The notes under the pieces: model-generated
The model's input: only the letters and a program-made list of their open reading frames with translations
Databases searched by the model: none
Told to the model about the DNA's origin: nothing
Shown here: positions 35,898 to 47,330 of the stretch, one piece after another
Layout: each line of letters opens with the position of its first letter
How positions within the stretch are numbered: the stretch's first letter is position 1
Program-made: the position numbers and the translations under genes
Assembly (NCBI GenBank): GCA_001692895.1
Contig: KV748244.1
Coordinates: 620,001 to 684,000 of the forward strand
DNA: 64,000 nucleotides
Direction of reading: 5' to 3'
DNA from: Cenococcum geophilum 1.58
Lineage: Eukaryota > Ascomycota > Dothideomycetes > Gloniales > Gloniaceae

Positions 35898-36090
35898 GTT
35901 GTTAACGCGTTTTAGACGTTAACTTTAGGACCGTAGGTTTAGTGATACTTCTAACCTAAAGTACTCAACCAAATCTTTATATGCGTAGTTGTTTAACGCG
36001 TTTTAAACGTTAATTTTAGGACCATAAGTTTAGTAACACTTCTAACCTAAAGTACTCGACCAAATCTTCGTAAACGTAGTTGTTCTGCGT
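35898..36090. repeat. 90-bp tandem repeat in the leader of element D
   Basis: Two units begin at 35898 and 35988 (period 90) and a truncated third at 36079. Units share GTTGTTTAACGCGTTTTARA and CTTCTAACCTAAAGTACTC. They lie between the 5' LTR and the gag ATG. A perfect 7-bp stem CCATATG-AGCG-CATATGG follows near 36184-36201. Confidence 0.8.
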
Positions 36091-36280
36091 AATAGACGCA
36101 ACTTAGTATCTCCTAGTACTTAGTAACACTTCTATTACTAGTTTTCCGCAAGTCTAAGGTAGCACAGTATCGCCGGGATCCATTCCATATGAGCGCATAT
36201 GGCACCCCTATATAAGACTATCTCTTCTATTTAAAAACCTAGCTGCTCTATAGTTGACTATATATTTAACCACTAATCAG

Positions 36281-36466
36281 TATTAAAAACACAGGGTGAC
36301 TCACCAATAACGACTACTTAAGTAGGGTTATAGTAATATTAGTTGATTCTTATTAATAGGAATAAGGAAAGGGGTGAGGAACTTAAGGTTCCTCACCACA
36401 CTAGGGCCACGTCGACACGTGACGGCAATATGCTTCATGCGACGGCAACTTGCCTCATTCCCAACA
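36281..36466 (-). repeat. 5' LTR of element D
   Basis: 186 bp, the partner of 30204-30389. It contains a perfect 10-bp stem-loop, GGTGAGGAAC-TTAAG-GTTCCTCACC (36373-36397). CTTTA follows at 36467. Confidence 0.9.
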
Positions 36467-36471
36467 CTTTA

Positions 36472-38910
36472 TACTAAACGGCATTACTAGGTATTTAAAA
36501 GGTCTCTATTATATACGGAAAGCCGTATACTTCTTATCTCCTTTATAAACACGGATTTAATTAAAGGCCGCAACTATATTAAGCTTTATAAAGTATTATA
36601 CTTTTACTAAATAGTTAAGTATTTCTTAAAATAAAAAAAATTAGATATCGGTTTTAAATTATAATTATATTTAGGGCTTAATAATTAACAGAAAACCTTA
36701 AGCCTCCTTTAGGTTTTTTAATAAATAGTATAGGTAAGGTAAATAATAATTAACTAGGGCGAGTAAATCCTTTCTCTAGGTGCTCTTTAAGGTATTATTA
36801 TATTATAAGTAGCTCTTTTTATAATATACCGTATAACGGGCTAAACTTTAGCGTTATACTAGGTTTAAGTTCTATCTTAAAATTATACTTATCTTAATAC
36901 GGGGGTAGTTAGTTTATAAATCGTTTCTTAAACATATTAATTAGATTATAATATTCTTTAGATATAAGAGGTTAGGGGTTAATATATTGCTTTAATTTTA
37001 ACGCCTTCTTAATATCTTCTAGTGTTATAGTAAAGATCTTATAATCTTGTTTTCTTACTAATAAATAAAAGGGTGTAGCTTATATTATATAAAATTTAAG
37101 AGGTTTTAATATATTATTTTTGCATTCTTTACCACGATTAGCAGTTATAACTTTATTATATTAGTTTAGGGTTTATAATAAGGGTAATTTATATTATATT
37201 AAATTTAAATAGTTATATACATATTTATAGGGTAAGTAGTATTTTAAGTAATAACTTCGGCAGTAGGTTATATAGAATTTTAGTATTTCTTTAACCTAGC
37301 TAATTAAAGGGTTATATTGTTTTAGCTAACTATATCTAAGTATTATTTTATAATACTTTAAGGATATTATAAATAAGGAAATGTATTTAAGGTATTTACC
37401 TATCTATATCTTTATAAGAGTATAGTATATTAGTTTACTATATATTAAAGGCTTACCGTTAAAGCCTTATAGGCCTTAGGGCTTATTAAGTTTCTTTTAA
37501 TTAAAGCGTTAAGTTTTTGCGTAATTTATATTAATAAAGCCTATATTAGTAGCTCCGCTATCTATAAGGATTTATACTTCCTTCTATTTTTTAAGTATTT
37601 AAATTTTGCTAAGTATATTAAGAGAGTTATATTATATATTAGCGCTAAAAGAGCCTAAATATTTATACTCTTCCACTTCTTATTCTAAGGCGCAACTTAG
37701 CCTTAGGATAATTCATTTTCTAAATTAACTAAAAGTAAGATGCTTTATAGCAACTAAGTATAATTTATAAAATAAGTATAATTTAAGGACTAAAAGGAAC
37801 TACGTTAGACCTTTTAAAAGGGTAAGTTTGGCAATTTCTTTAAATATATCCCCTTTTACTATATTTAAAGCAATCTCTATTTACGGCTTATATTCTTTAT
37901 TTATTAGTTTTTAAGGGTGTATAAAATTAAGTAGTATTAAGGTCTATAGGGTTATATATAGGGCTTTTTAGTTTTAGAGATAGATCGCGCTTTAGGGTAT
38001 ATACCAGTTTTATAGAGTTTTAAATATAAGGTATAGTTAGCTTTAGGGAACGAGTCTATTTATTATATTAAAGGTCCTTATTAATTTATTAACATATTAT
38101 AGCAAATTTNGNTAAGTNCTTTAGTANTTCNNTACCTACTAACTATACTCTAATTTTATCTAAAATAGCTTAATAGAGAGTAGTAACTCTAGCGGCTTTA
38201 TTCTAATCTAGTTTACTAATAAGGCCTAAAAATAAAAAAAAAGCTGGTAAAGTCTTGGTTCTATTATTATAAGTTTTTAAGTTTAGTAATAGCTATATAT
38301 TTGTTTTAGTAAAGAAATATAGATTTTAAAATTAATAAAGGTGCTATTACGGAAGAATAGGTCTATAGTTTATACAGTATTTTTACTTAAATAAGATATT
38401 CTATAGCTAATCTTACTAGCTTTAGTAGGGTATTAGTTATAGTTTATTAAAAGTTCAAGACAGAGCTTAGTTATAAAGGGATATAGGTTATTTTAATTTC
38501 TATTAAATATTAGAGGGTTAGGGAGCTTTTTAGATTTTATAATAGGTACTAAGTCTATTATAAGTATAGATTAAGCTACCGTTACTAGTTTAGGGTTTAT
38601 ATTTAATAGGCCGGGTTTATATATAGTTATTTTAATTTTAATTACAGGTATTACTATTAGGGTCTTTAATGTAAATGCTTTAATGTTATAGAATTCTTCG
38701 CGGATTGCTCCTATTAATTACTAGTACTAAGCTTCTAATATTGCTCGCTATTAGGCTAAAGTATCCATAAAGGACTGTTGTATTATAGTTAACTATTCCC
38801 TAACTAGGGCTATAATGCTTATAGTTAACGCGGTAGGTTTAAGTTTATTTACTATTTTAATAATAGTTATTTTAAAGTAACGTAATATAAGGGCGTAAAG
38901 AGACTTTAGG
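36472..38910 (-). pseudogene. Gag, protease and RT N-terminus of element E
   Basis: The protease reads ILIDSGATNIGFI at about 37540-37571 on the minus strand, with the catalytic Asp retained. From 36472 to about 36800 the frame matches the RT fingers of element C (KGDE-like and YPI-like words, heavily stopped). Gag lies at 37600-38900 and is barely readable. Ambiguous bases occur at 38110-38132. Confidence 0.6.
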
Positions 38911-38914
38911 GAAG

Positions 38915-39229
38915 ATTTAAAGGAATAATATAAATTCTATCTAAATCTAAGGGTATATAGCTCTTGCTAAGAACAAGACGTTACATAAAAAAGAAAAAGG
39001 AATAATAAGAGAATTATATAATTAAATAGTTAGGGGCTTAGTAGTCAATGCGTACGTACATATGCACGCGGTCTTTAATAGACTTTAGTAAAATTCAATA
39101 GATCTAGCAAAACTTAGTAGAAGTTAATTAAGCTAGTAAAATTCGGCAGAATTTGGACAAATTATTAGAATTTATCTGTTAAGTGTATTACCGAGACGTT
39201 CCTACTGTAACTGGGCTAGTCCCGTTACA
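38915..39229 (-). repeat. 5' LTR of element E
   Basis: The sequence aligns with the element C LTR: AAGACGTTACATAAAAAAG against AAGACGTTGCGTAAGAAAAG, then TTGGCAGAATTT-like repeats, and a shared terminus CCCGTTACA. The outer end at 39229 is firm; the inner end is approximate because no second copy exists. Confidence 0.6.
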
Positions 39230-39239
39230 CATTACTTAG

Positions 39240-40050
39240 AAAGATAGGTATTCTTTACCCTTAATTAGCAAAATCTAAGACAGAATAGGTAATACGCAAA
39301 TCTTTATAAAGATAGATCTGAAATAGGCGTACCACTAAATTAGAATTAAGGAAGACGATAAATAAAAGGCAGCCTTTAGGTTAAAGGAAGGACTATACAA
39401 ACTATTAGTTATACAATTTAGATTAATAAATGCACTAGTAACATTTTAAAAGAGAATTAATAGTATATTAGGAGAACACTTTAATAATTTTATTATAATA
39501 TACATTAATAATAATAATATCTATTTAATAACTAAGGAATAATACAGAAAATACGTTAAATAGGTCTTAAAGAGACTATAAAAAAAATGCTAGTAGTAAT
39601 TAAAAAATATATGTTCTTTACCAGAAAGATCGATTTTGTTAGATTTATTATTAAACTAGGTTATATTAATATAGACCTAAAAAGATTAAAGCTATAGTAA
39701 GTTAGTAAGAACCAGAAAACGTAACGTAGTTAAGGTTATTTTTAGGGGTTTATAACTACTATAGAAGGTTTATAATATAATAGTTAAAGAATATTAAACT
39801 ATTTACCAAGCTTATAAAAAAAGAGAAACTATAGGTATAGGGAGATAAGTAAAAGAAGCTATTTAAAGAACTTAAGGAGTTATTTACCTAGAAGCTAATT
39901 CTTAAGATCTATTAACTAGGATTAGATATAGTTATAAAAACAAATATATTAGACTTTATACTAAAAGCATATTTACTATAAAAGTACGGAAATATATAGC
40001 ACCTAGTGGCGTATTATAATTAGAAGATAATACTATTAAAGTTAAACTAT
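39240..40050 (+). pseudogene. RT and RNase H start of element F
   Basis: The plus strand reads YSLPLI, IFIKIDL (catalytic Asp), KLKEGLY-like, LLVIQFRLINA, EINSILGEHFNNFIII and YINNNNIYL, where both Asp residues of the YxDD site are now Asn. Then VLKRL, and PFTKLIKK-type connection words near 39800. RNase H follows with LAYYN- and YNIYN-type words cut by the insert at 40062. Confidence 0.7.
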
Positions 40051-40061
40051 AATATCTATAA
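40051..40061. repeat. left target duplication of the 2.4-kb insert
   Basis: AATATCTATAA, repeated exactly at 42477-42487. The match may extend by two bases with one C/T difference. In the RNase H frame it encodes the same YNIYN residues on both sides. Confidence 0.75.
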
Positions 40062-42476
40062 CAGGTGACTCAGAAGAGGGTCTTAATAGGCGTGGTGCGC
40101 GCGACCTGATACAGCGACAGCGACGCGACGGCGACCAGACGGCTCAGCGAGGTGGAAACACGGGCAAAGTTCTAGGCAGCGGAAACACAGGCCAGCTTCG
40201 ACGGCCCCATGGCGTCCGACTTACAGTCGACTTACGGTCGCCTCACGGTCGACTCACAGGCGACTTACAGGAGGGTCTTAATAGGCGTGGTGCACGCAAC
40301 CTAATGCATACATATAGGGGAGGCTGCAGGGGAAACACAGGCCAGTCGGACGAGGACTCGACAGTTAGAGACACAGGCCAGCTTATAAAAAGGGGGGACA
40401 CAAGCTTAGTTAGTAGGAGGGGGGAGAGCAGGTCGTCCGGTGCGGGACCTAGTATCTCTACGGCCCCCCTCCTGCAAGACACGGTCGGCCTATTATAAGG
40501 AGACTCTTACAGGCAACGCGAAATAGGAACTAGTAGTATATAGGGTGTTGTGCCCCTATATTACTACTAGCTTCCTATAGGGCGTAGTATATAGTAGCCA
40601 CTGCTGGCTCTAAAGACCTTACCCCTTAACTGGGCTCTGACCTTTAGTGCACCTAATAGGCAGGTAGGATTACACCCTGGCCGGAGAGACTACTACATAG
40701 CTTAAGAGAACGGATACGCGTGTCGGTATATTAACAGACGGAACCGTTCGCCTCTAGGGCGGCTCGCCGGTAAGATATACTTAAGGAGTAAATAGGAGTT
40801 ACTTAGGCGGGAGAGGCAGTGGCTCGGCCTTGTCCGTAGAAGGTGTACCCAACTATATTGCAGGATGCAGCTACGACGCCCCCGTAGGATTACGTCAGTA
40901 GGCGCGAAGATGGGAGTTGCGACCCCTGGAAACGGCAGCTTATACCCGCGCCGGCGGAAATAATAAAGAAAGGCGTAAAACTAGAGGCTATAGAAGGCTC
41001 CTAAGCCGTACAAAAGCGCACCAACTCTAGGAGGAAACTCTTATACAGACTGCTAGGGGGCAGACTGGTACTTGGGTAATACCGTTATAAGATATCCAAA
41101 AGAACTGGTGAAACTCCCCGTAATTAGTGGTAGCAGCCAACTGCTTATAGATTGGGACTAAAGCACTAGAAAACTGGGGTAGAGGCCTAAATAAGTAGGC
41201 ATGTTGAACTCTACTATATTACTAACTAATATATAACTACCTGGTAAAACTAAAGGCTATAGAAGGCTCCCAAGCCGTGCGAAAGCGCACTAACTTTAGG
41301 AGGAAACTCTTATATAGACTGCTGGGGGGCAGACTGGTACTTGGGTAATACCGTTATAAGATATCTAAAAGAACTAGTAAAACTCCCCGTAATTAGTGGT
41401 AATAGCCAACTGCTTATAGATTGGGACTAAAGCACTAGAAAACTGGGGTAGAGGCCTAAATAAGTAGGTATATTAAACTCTACTATATTACTAACTAATA
41501 TATAACTACCTGCCTAAGTCTTTGAAGTTTAGACTTAGAGCTAACGCAGAGACGTTATATAGCGTGCGATACGACCTAGTAGTGGTAGTAGGTATTATAG
41601 GCGGTAGTAAAAAGTTTTTATATAGGATGGTGAGATCTTGAAAACTACTACTAAGTACCCCTTATAAACAACAGCAACACTATTCTCCTATTAAGGCACC
41701 TATACAATCTAACATGGATACACGGCATTCGATAACATCCCCCGACCCCCAGTAGAGAGCATTAATGACCTCTTACGCTAATAAACGAGCGATTGCGAAT
41801 AAACGAGCAACGAGCAAATATACGGCCCCTCCTAACCCCTAGGGCAATCGCCCGCGGAGCATACAGTCACTCGCCATCAACTATTAAATACTACCTAGCA
41901 GCCTAGATAATACCGTACGGTTTTCCTGTCTTCTTTTAAGGAGTAGTAACCCTTGGCAAGGGCCTAGTGACTAGGGCCTAGGCATAAAAGATACTTAGGC
42001 ATACACGTCCCGCTCGCCTTTTAGTATAGTAGTAGTTTATAGATAAATCCCCCTTATGCCTTTAATAGGCCTTAGGGGGGGGAAGGCATGGCGTATATGG
42101 TAATAGTTAATAAGAGATAGCATATAGGGGGTGGTTAAAATACGGAACACAACTATAAGTGTATAGTAATTGAACGGCAAGGCCTAGCTAGGACGTAGTG
42201 AACCCTAGCTAGAATAAGCTAGAGAAGGAAGTAGTGGTTCCCAAGGAGTTTAAATATCTAAGGAGGACAGAACGTAGCTATAGGCCTATAGGGCCGCCGC
42301 TATGGACGGACATGGCAAACCGGGGTTTTTTATCCTACTAAGGTGGCTCATAGGGTTTTTCCTCCCCTAAACTGCAGGGTTTTCTTCCTGTAAATTATAA
42401 GTTTTCCCCCTGTGACGGAGTAGTCTGCGTAGGCCTAGATAGGATCCGTATTAGACATTAATCAAGAATTACTACT
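40062..42476 (+). mobile_element. GC-richer insert with tandem duplication, unclassified retroposon-like
   Basis: 2415 bp flanked by an 11-bp direct repeat inside the RNase H of F. It is visibly richer in G and C than its surroundings and less damaged. Contents: a direct repeat of about 37 bp (40076 and 40271), short GTCGACTTACG-like repeats (40210-40270), a 269-bp tandem duplication, and a short frame opening MDTRHSITSPDPQ at about 41713. Terminal inverted repeats and LTRs are not seen. A long duplication without terminal repeats fits target-primed retroposition (a LINE deletion derivative or SINE), but I see no RT and no A-tail. Confidence 0.45.
40975..41512 (+). repeat. 269-bp tandem duplication
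   Basis: Two adjacent copies, 40975-41243 and 41244-41512, each exactly 269 bp. The differences I saw are transitions in both directions, such as GTACAAAAGC against GTGCGAAAGC, so both copies were mutated after duplication. Non-coding by eye; it contains GACTGGTACTTGGGTAATAC and AAACTCCCCGTAATTAG words in both. Confidence 0.9.
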
Positions 42477-42487
42477 AATATCTATAA
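42477..42487. repeat. right target duplication of the 2.4-kb insert
   Basis: AATATCTATAA, identical to 40051-40061. The RNase H frame resumes here as YNKELLGIVI. Confidence 0.75.
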
Positions 42488-44215
42488 TAAGGAGTTATTA
42501 GGTATAGTTATAACACTTAAAAAACAAAGAGCATTCTTATAAGGCGTAGAGAAACTATTTATAGTTAAGATAGATTATAAGAACCTAACGGGGTTCCTAA
42601 TAATAAAAGAACTTAACTAAAGACAAGTTAAATAGGTAGAAATGCTTATAGAATACCATTTTAAGATTTAGTATACTAAAGGAACTAAAAATATAAGAGT
42701 AGATACACTTAGTAAAAAGGCTAAACTATAAAATAATAAGAAACTATTAGGAGTAATACTACACAGAGATAAGAATGGGTTAATTAGGTATAATTACCCT
42801 AAGTTAATAGTAACTTAGGAGAATAAACTAAAAAGAGTTTATAAAATACTAGAAAGCTTTTAGGTATAAAGAATTTTAGAGGTATAGCTAGAAGATCTAT
42901 AGATAGATATATACGAGAATTAAGAAGTAAAGTATATCCTAAAGAGCATCGTAGAGTATTTTATAGAAGATTTCTATAAGGAAATAACTTAAGGATATAA
43001 TGGAGCAATAGGCTTAGTGTTAAGACTTTAGAAAGAGTATATTATTAATAAAATTTAGGGTATTACTAAAAAAGTAATAAAAGAGTATTTAGATTACTAA
43101 AAGAATAAACTAATAAGATATAAGCTATATAGAGGGCTATAACCTATTAAAATACTAGAGAGACTATGGGAGGTTATATTATAGGACTTTATTATTAAGT
43201 TACTAAAGTTAAGAGATTCTATTACTAGATAGAAGCATAATATAATCCTTATAATAGTAGATAAGTTAACTAAATAGGGCTACTTTATAGCATACATAGA
43301 AGAAATCTTAATGGAAGATATTGCTAGAATTTATATTAAAGAAGTGTTTATAAAATATAGAGTACTAAGTAAAATTATATCGGATAGAAATCTAAAATTT
43401 GTAATAGTATTTTAAAAGGTATTTTTAGCGAAATAAGGCGTTTGCGTAGTAATATTAATAGTATATTACCTATAAACAGACGGTTAAACAGAAAGATTAA
43501 ATTAGATATTAGAATAGTATCTAAAATATTATATTAATTACACATAAAATAATTAGGTATCGCTATTACTAGTTATATAGTTTATATATAATATAATACT
43601 ATAAGAAGGAATAGGCATATTACTATTTAAGGCAAATTATAGATATAAGCTAAGAATATTATTATTACTATAATAAGTAAAGAAAATAAGTAGTATAGCT
43701 AAAGAAAGAATAAAGATATTAATAAATCTTATGGAATTAGCGAAGATAGTATAAGAAAGAATAAAAAGGTACTATAACGCTAAGAGATCTAAGGGACTAG
43801 ATCTTAAGGAGGGGGATAAAGTATAGCTACTATATAAAAATTTTAAGAGTTAATAACTAAGTAAAAAGTTAAACTACGTTAGACTAGAACCTTTTAAAAT
43901 TATATAAAGAATTTTATTAATTATATTTAAGTTAAACCTACTAGCTAAAATTAAGGTCTACCCTATATAGTATATTGCAATACTAAAGCTAGTATACGGA
44001 AATGTTAAGCTACTAATTTATAAAGTAGACACGTATAGAGGATAAGAAGAAGATAAATAGTAAGTTTTAAAGATTATTAGTTATAAGAATGTTAACAATA
44101 AAATATAGTATAAGGTTAAGTAAATAGGTTATAATAAGACTACCTAAGAGCTACTATAGAATTTAAAGAACGCTATAGAAAAGGTATAGGAGTATTAAAA
44201 GAAAACGGATTAGGT
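42488..44215 (+). pseudogene. RNase H, integrase and chromodomain of element F
   Basis: RNase H resumes with QRAFL, FIVKIDYKNLTGFL and AEYHF-like words. The integrase has LWEVIL, IILIIVDKLTK, IISDRNLKFV (second catalytic Asp kept) and TDG followed by TERLN (catalytic Glu kept). A C-terminal chromodomain spans about 44040-44190 and reads KIISYKNVNNKI, then YKVK, IGYNKTT, NLKNAIEKV, with Trp positions now stops. Chromodomains of this kind bind heterochromatic histone marks and steer insertion. Confidence 0.8.
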
Positions 44216-44963
44216 AATATTAAGAAGGAGCTAAAGATAAAAGGATTAGTTAAGGGTAATAAATAAGCTAGATTATCTAAGGGATCTACCACTAGCGTAT
44301 TAGTTGTTTCCGCCTTATCTTAATTGGAATCCTTTTTAGCCTCCTAAGCCTTAAGCTTATAGAGATTTTACTTAGCAAGATACTACTCCTTTAAGCGCAT
44401 CTTTTTATAAACCTTTTTAAAAATAGACCAAATGAGTATAAGTAGTCTATTAAGTCTTAAACACTTTCTACTCTTTAGTATAAATTTACTCCCTATTATT
44501 ATAAAGCTTCTAGACTTTAGTAAGAGTAGTAGTAAGTTTATCCTTAAGGCGGGACGCCTTAGATTAAATACAGGACCCTATAATAAATTAGATAAGAAAG
44601 TTAAAGACTTTAAAGACTAATAAGATGCGTATATTTAGCGTTAGAGACGGATTAAACATTATAAGACAATCGTATGTTTGCTCGCGTACACTTAATATAT
44701 AAAGAAGGTTGGCGACTAGATAGAGCCGCGATCGCAATATATACTAACTTCTTCTCTGTATAACGAGAATAGGATAGTATAACTTGACTAAATAAGAGAA
44801 TAATAGTTACTAGCTAGTTACGACGATTAGATATAAAGGATTTAATAGGAGGTATTAGGAATAATAAAGGTTATTAAATTAAAAACGGGAATGCTATACC
44901 TCTAATAGATAACTTAAAGATAAGAGATATCTTTAAGTACGAAGATAAAGAGGAGGGGGATGG
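44216..44963 (+). other. 3' untranslated region of element F with polypurine tract
   Basis: Between the chromodomain and the LTR no domain is recognised. A stop-free run of 62 codons at 44432-44620 is AT-rich and not convincing as a gene. The tract AAAGAGGAGGGGGATGG (about 44948-44963) directly precedes the LTR and is the likely polypurine tract. Confidence 0.55.
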
Positions 44964-45144
44964 TGTTACGGACCTTATATTAGCGGTGGTAGCACTATTA
45001 AGGAGAGATATAAACGGACTAGTAGTAGAAGTATAGGAGGTACTAAAACTAGTTAAACTATAAAATAAAGAGTAGTTAAGTTATATGGTTAGTTATATTA
45101 TAAGTTCGGAATATAGGATCTATAAAGTCTATTAGAACGTTACA
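44964..45144 (+). repeat. 3' LTR of element F
   Basis: 181 bp, starting TGTTACGGACC and ending GAACGTTACA, so the ends are inverted TGTTACG/CGTTACA. It directly follows a polypurine tract. The partner LTR is absent, so the right boundary rests on the terminal motif. Confidence 0.55.
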
Positions 45145-45249
45145 TACTTAGAGAGTTTAACGTACTAATATACTTAAGTATTTCTTAGGCATAGTATTAT
45201 ATATTCAAAGGACCATAGTTCCTACCTAGATAGTTCTCTTCTTTATAGT

Positions 45250-47330
45250 GAATCTTAGAATATAATTAGAGTTAATCTGTTAGGCAACCACTCTACTAAT
45301 TATTATTACATTATTGACTTCTTGTTTACCTATATACCTAGCCTATTAATAAGTTTACCGTAGTTCCTGCTATAAGGCTTTGTTATACTTAGTTATAAAA
45401 AGGTATATCTTTACTATTACTAAGCTTTATATATAGTAATTAGAAGGTAAGGCCTTATAGCCACTATAGGGGGCAAAGCTCCTAGTAGTGCTAGATAGTG
45501 TCTACTGTAATAAGAACTGGATTTAACGCATTAACTTTATTAATTAAGGCTTATTTATAATTACTAGCGGCTATAATATTAAAGGGCTTAAAAAGGCAAT
45601 TACTTAGTACTAGGAGATAGGCTTTAAGATACTAGGTTTGGTTAAGTCTTACCTTTAAACTACGGCTAAGTATTTATTAGGTTTATATCCGGTCTATATA
45701 GCTACTATTTTCTAACCCGTTTTTTAGGCTATACTACTATTACCTAGGGTAAAAGTAGATGGGATATTTAGCTTACTAACTTTATCCTTATTAAACTAGA
45801 GAATAAAGGGCCTAAACTAAATAAGCTAGCGCTGTATATAATTATATTAATAATATAAGAGAAGCAGTATTAGTATAATAAGGTTAAATATATAGGCTAT
45901 ATATATAACGCTGACCCTATTCTCTACCTTCTCTTTATAATAGCCTTTTACTTTTTTAACCGCTAGGGTAAAGATAGCGCTAAAAGCTTCCCATTCTTTT
46001 AGCAGCTAAAGGATTACTATAACCTATATATCTTCCCTAGCAGTATTAAATTACTATAACGGCCGTTAAGCTACTATACGCAGTTTAAATAAAATAAAAG
46101 GATATTCTAGGAGGTAAGGATTTACTTAAAGGAGAAGACCTATAGTGCCTATAAGTAGAGCGTCTAGTATACTAAGCTTAACGGCGTTAAGGAGACCTAA
46201 ATTATATGGGCTAGACGCTAGAATATAAACGCGATAATAAAAGCCTACCTTAGCTATCTATCCTATGCGTTTATATGGTTAATCGCCAGTTTTTAAAGAA
46301 AGGAAAAAGCTACTTTCTTCTCTACATACGGGAGATACTAGAAAAGGTACTCTATATAAAGATATAGCCTAGGACTAACGTCTAGCTAAAACGTATAGAG
46401 ACCTACTACTTAAAAAGGGCAGATAATAAGGTGATATAGCTTAACCTTACAGGTTTAGGATTTTTATACCTCCTTTGTATATTTAGGATAATCCTATTAT
46501 AGAACTTAGTAATCCTATATAAGCAGTTCCTACTCTACTCCTTATAAAAGGACTTCCTCTTTAGCTGTAAGGAGTACTAAAGGTTTACCGCATAGGTAAA
46601 AAGTTTACTAGTTAGCATAGTTACGCTAAATGAGATAATAATATAGAATTATTAGCCTGCCTATAAGGCTGTAGCTAAGCTAAGATAAAAGGCCGCAATC
46701 TTAGAGATAAAGGGGGTTTAATTACGCGTATAGATAATCTTGGAACGCCTTAGCGAGATAAAAAGATTATTAGTATTATTTACACCTATATAGATCTAGT
46801 AAGGGAAAATAGGTATCTAAATAGGGCCTATAGAGTCCGTACGTTTATCTTTAGACGGCCCTATACCTATACCTATATCTATATACGGGTCCGTTTCTAA
46901 ATACGCTAATAGCCAGATTCTATTTTTAGATAAACCCTCTTTTATATATTTTAGAGAGATACTAAGGGGTCCTTAACTATCTACTACAGTAGAGCTTACT
47001 TAGCCGTCTACTATAACGTCTACTATAATATCCACTATAACGCCTACTATACCCCTATAGTAGCCGCCGTAAGCTTCTATTATACCCCTATAGCAGCTAC
47101 CGTAAGCTTCTACTATATCCCTACCGCAGTTACCATAAGCTAACGCTTAACCTTTCTTATTTATTTTTAACTTATAGGTGCTACTAAGGAAATATAAAAT
47201 GCTTTAGGGCGGTAATTTAGTATTTTAGCTCTGAGCTAAGTATAAAGTAGGAGATAGGTTCCCTAAAATCCCTATAATTACCTTAAAAGGGGTGTATAGA
47301 GAAGAATAAAAGTATAACAGGCTGTAATAC
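45250..47330 (+). pseudogene. Crypton-type tyrosine recombinase (RIP-degraded)
   Basis: One plus-strand frame reads from about 45540 to 46300. It includes NADPILYLLFIIAFYFFNR, SFPFF, SYYTQFK, KTYSAYKQS, LNGVKETQI, then NINAIIKAYLSYL. This is the order of the fungal Crypton recombinase core: NA-P-L-AFYLF-RW, MSY-TQL, KTH-x-x-R, LNGV--QIRRAGRW and the nucleophile-bearing YLTHLP. The nucleophile Tyr is kept (46246-46248). The catalytic His (46141) and the Arg three codons later (46150) have both become Tyr, as RIP would do. A GCR1-type tail with short Pro/Tyr repeats follows to about 47320. Cryptons move by site-specific recombination without terminal repeats. Boundaries are unknown. Confidence 0.75.

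Larger units (their letters stand above)
30204..36466 (-). mobile_element. Copia retrotransposon D, complete, minus strand
   Basis: 6263 bp with two 186-bp LTRs, CTTTA duplications and Copia-order coding on the minus strand: gag (from 35795), protease, integrase, RT with a QIDNI-type active site, and RNase H at the end (30780-31060). It is inserted in the RT of element E. Between RNase H and the 3' LTR lie a shared 23-bp palindrome, a segment shared with A and B, and 20-bp tandem repeats. The leader holds 90-bp tandem repeats. Confidence 0.9.
29220..39229 (-). mobile_element. Gypsy retrotransposon E, split by Copia element D
   Basis: Two blocks, 29220-30203 and 36472-39229, form one minus-strand Gypsy when Copia element D and one CTTTA copy are removed. 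Across the junction the sequence aligns with the RT of element C. A 5' LTR related to that of C ends at 39229 (…CCCGTTACA on the plus strand). The 3' LTR and integrase are missing at the left end. This is among the most heavily degraded DNA in the window. Confidence 0.7.
39230..45144 (+). mobile_element. Gypsy chromovirus F, 5'-truncated, plus strand
   Basis: Polymerase coding begins mid-RT right at the LTR end of element E and continues to a chromodomain at 44190 and a 3' LTR at 44964-45144. A 2.4-kb insert (40062-42476) breaks RNase H; an 11-bp target duplication flanks it. The upstream half, with gag and 5' LTR, was not found. E appears to have inserted here, after which the other flank was lost or moved. 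Confidence 0.75.

Noticed and set aside
40243..40498. Overlapping open frames on both strands in the GC-richer insert
   Set aside because: They are open because the DNA is GC-rich and contains short repeats. The products are low-complexity and resemble no family.
44432..44620. Small plus-strand gene of 62 codons
   Set aside because: It lies in the 3' untranslated part of element F, is AT-biased, and shows no domain or conserved context.
45250..47330. Starship captain gene
   Set aside because: The motif order around KTY...A and NINAIIKAYLSYL fits Cryptons. No cargo, flanking element structure or intact gene is seen to support a Starship. A profile search would decide.
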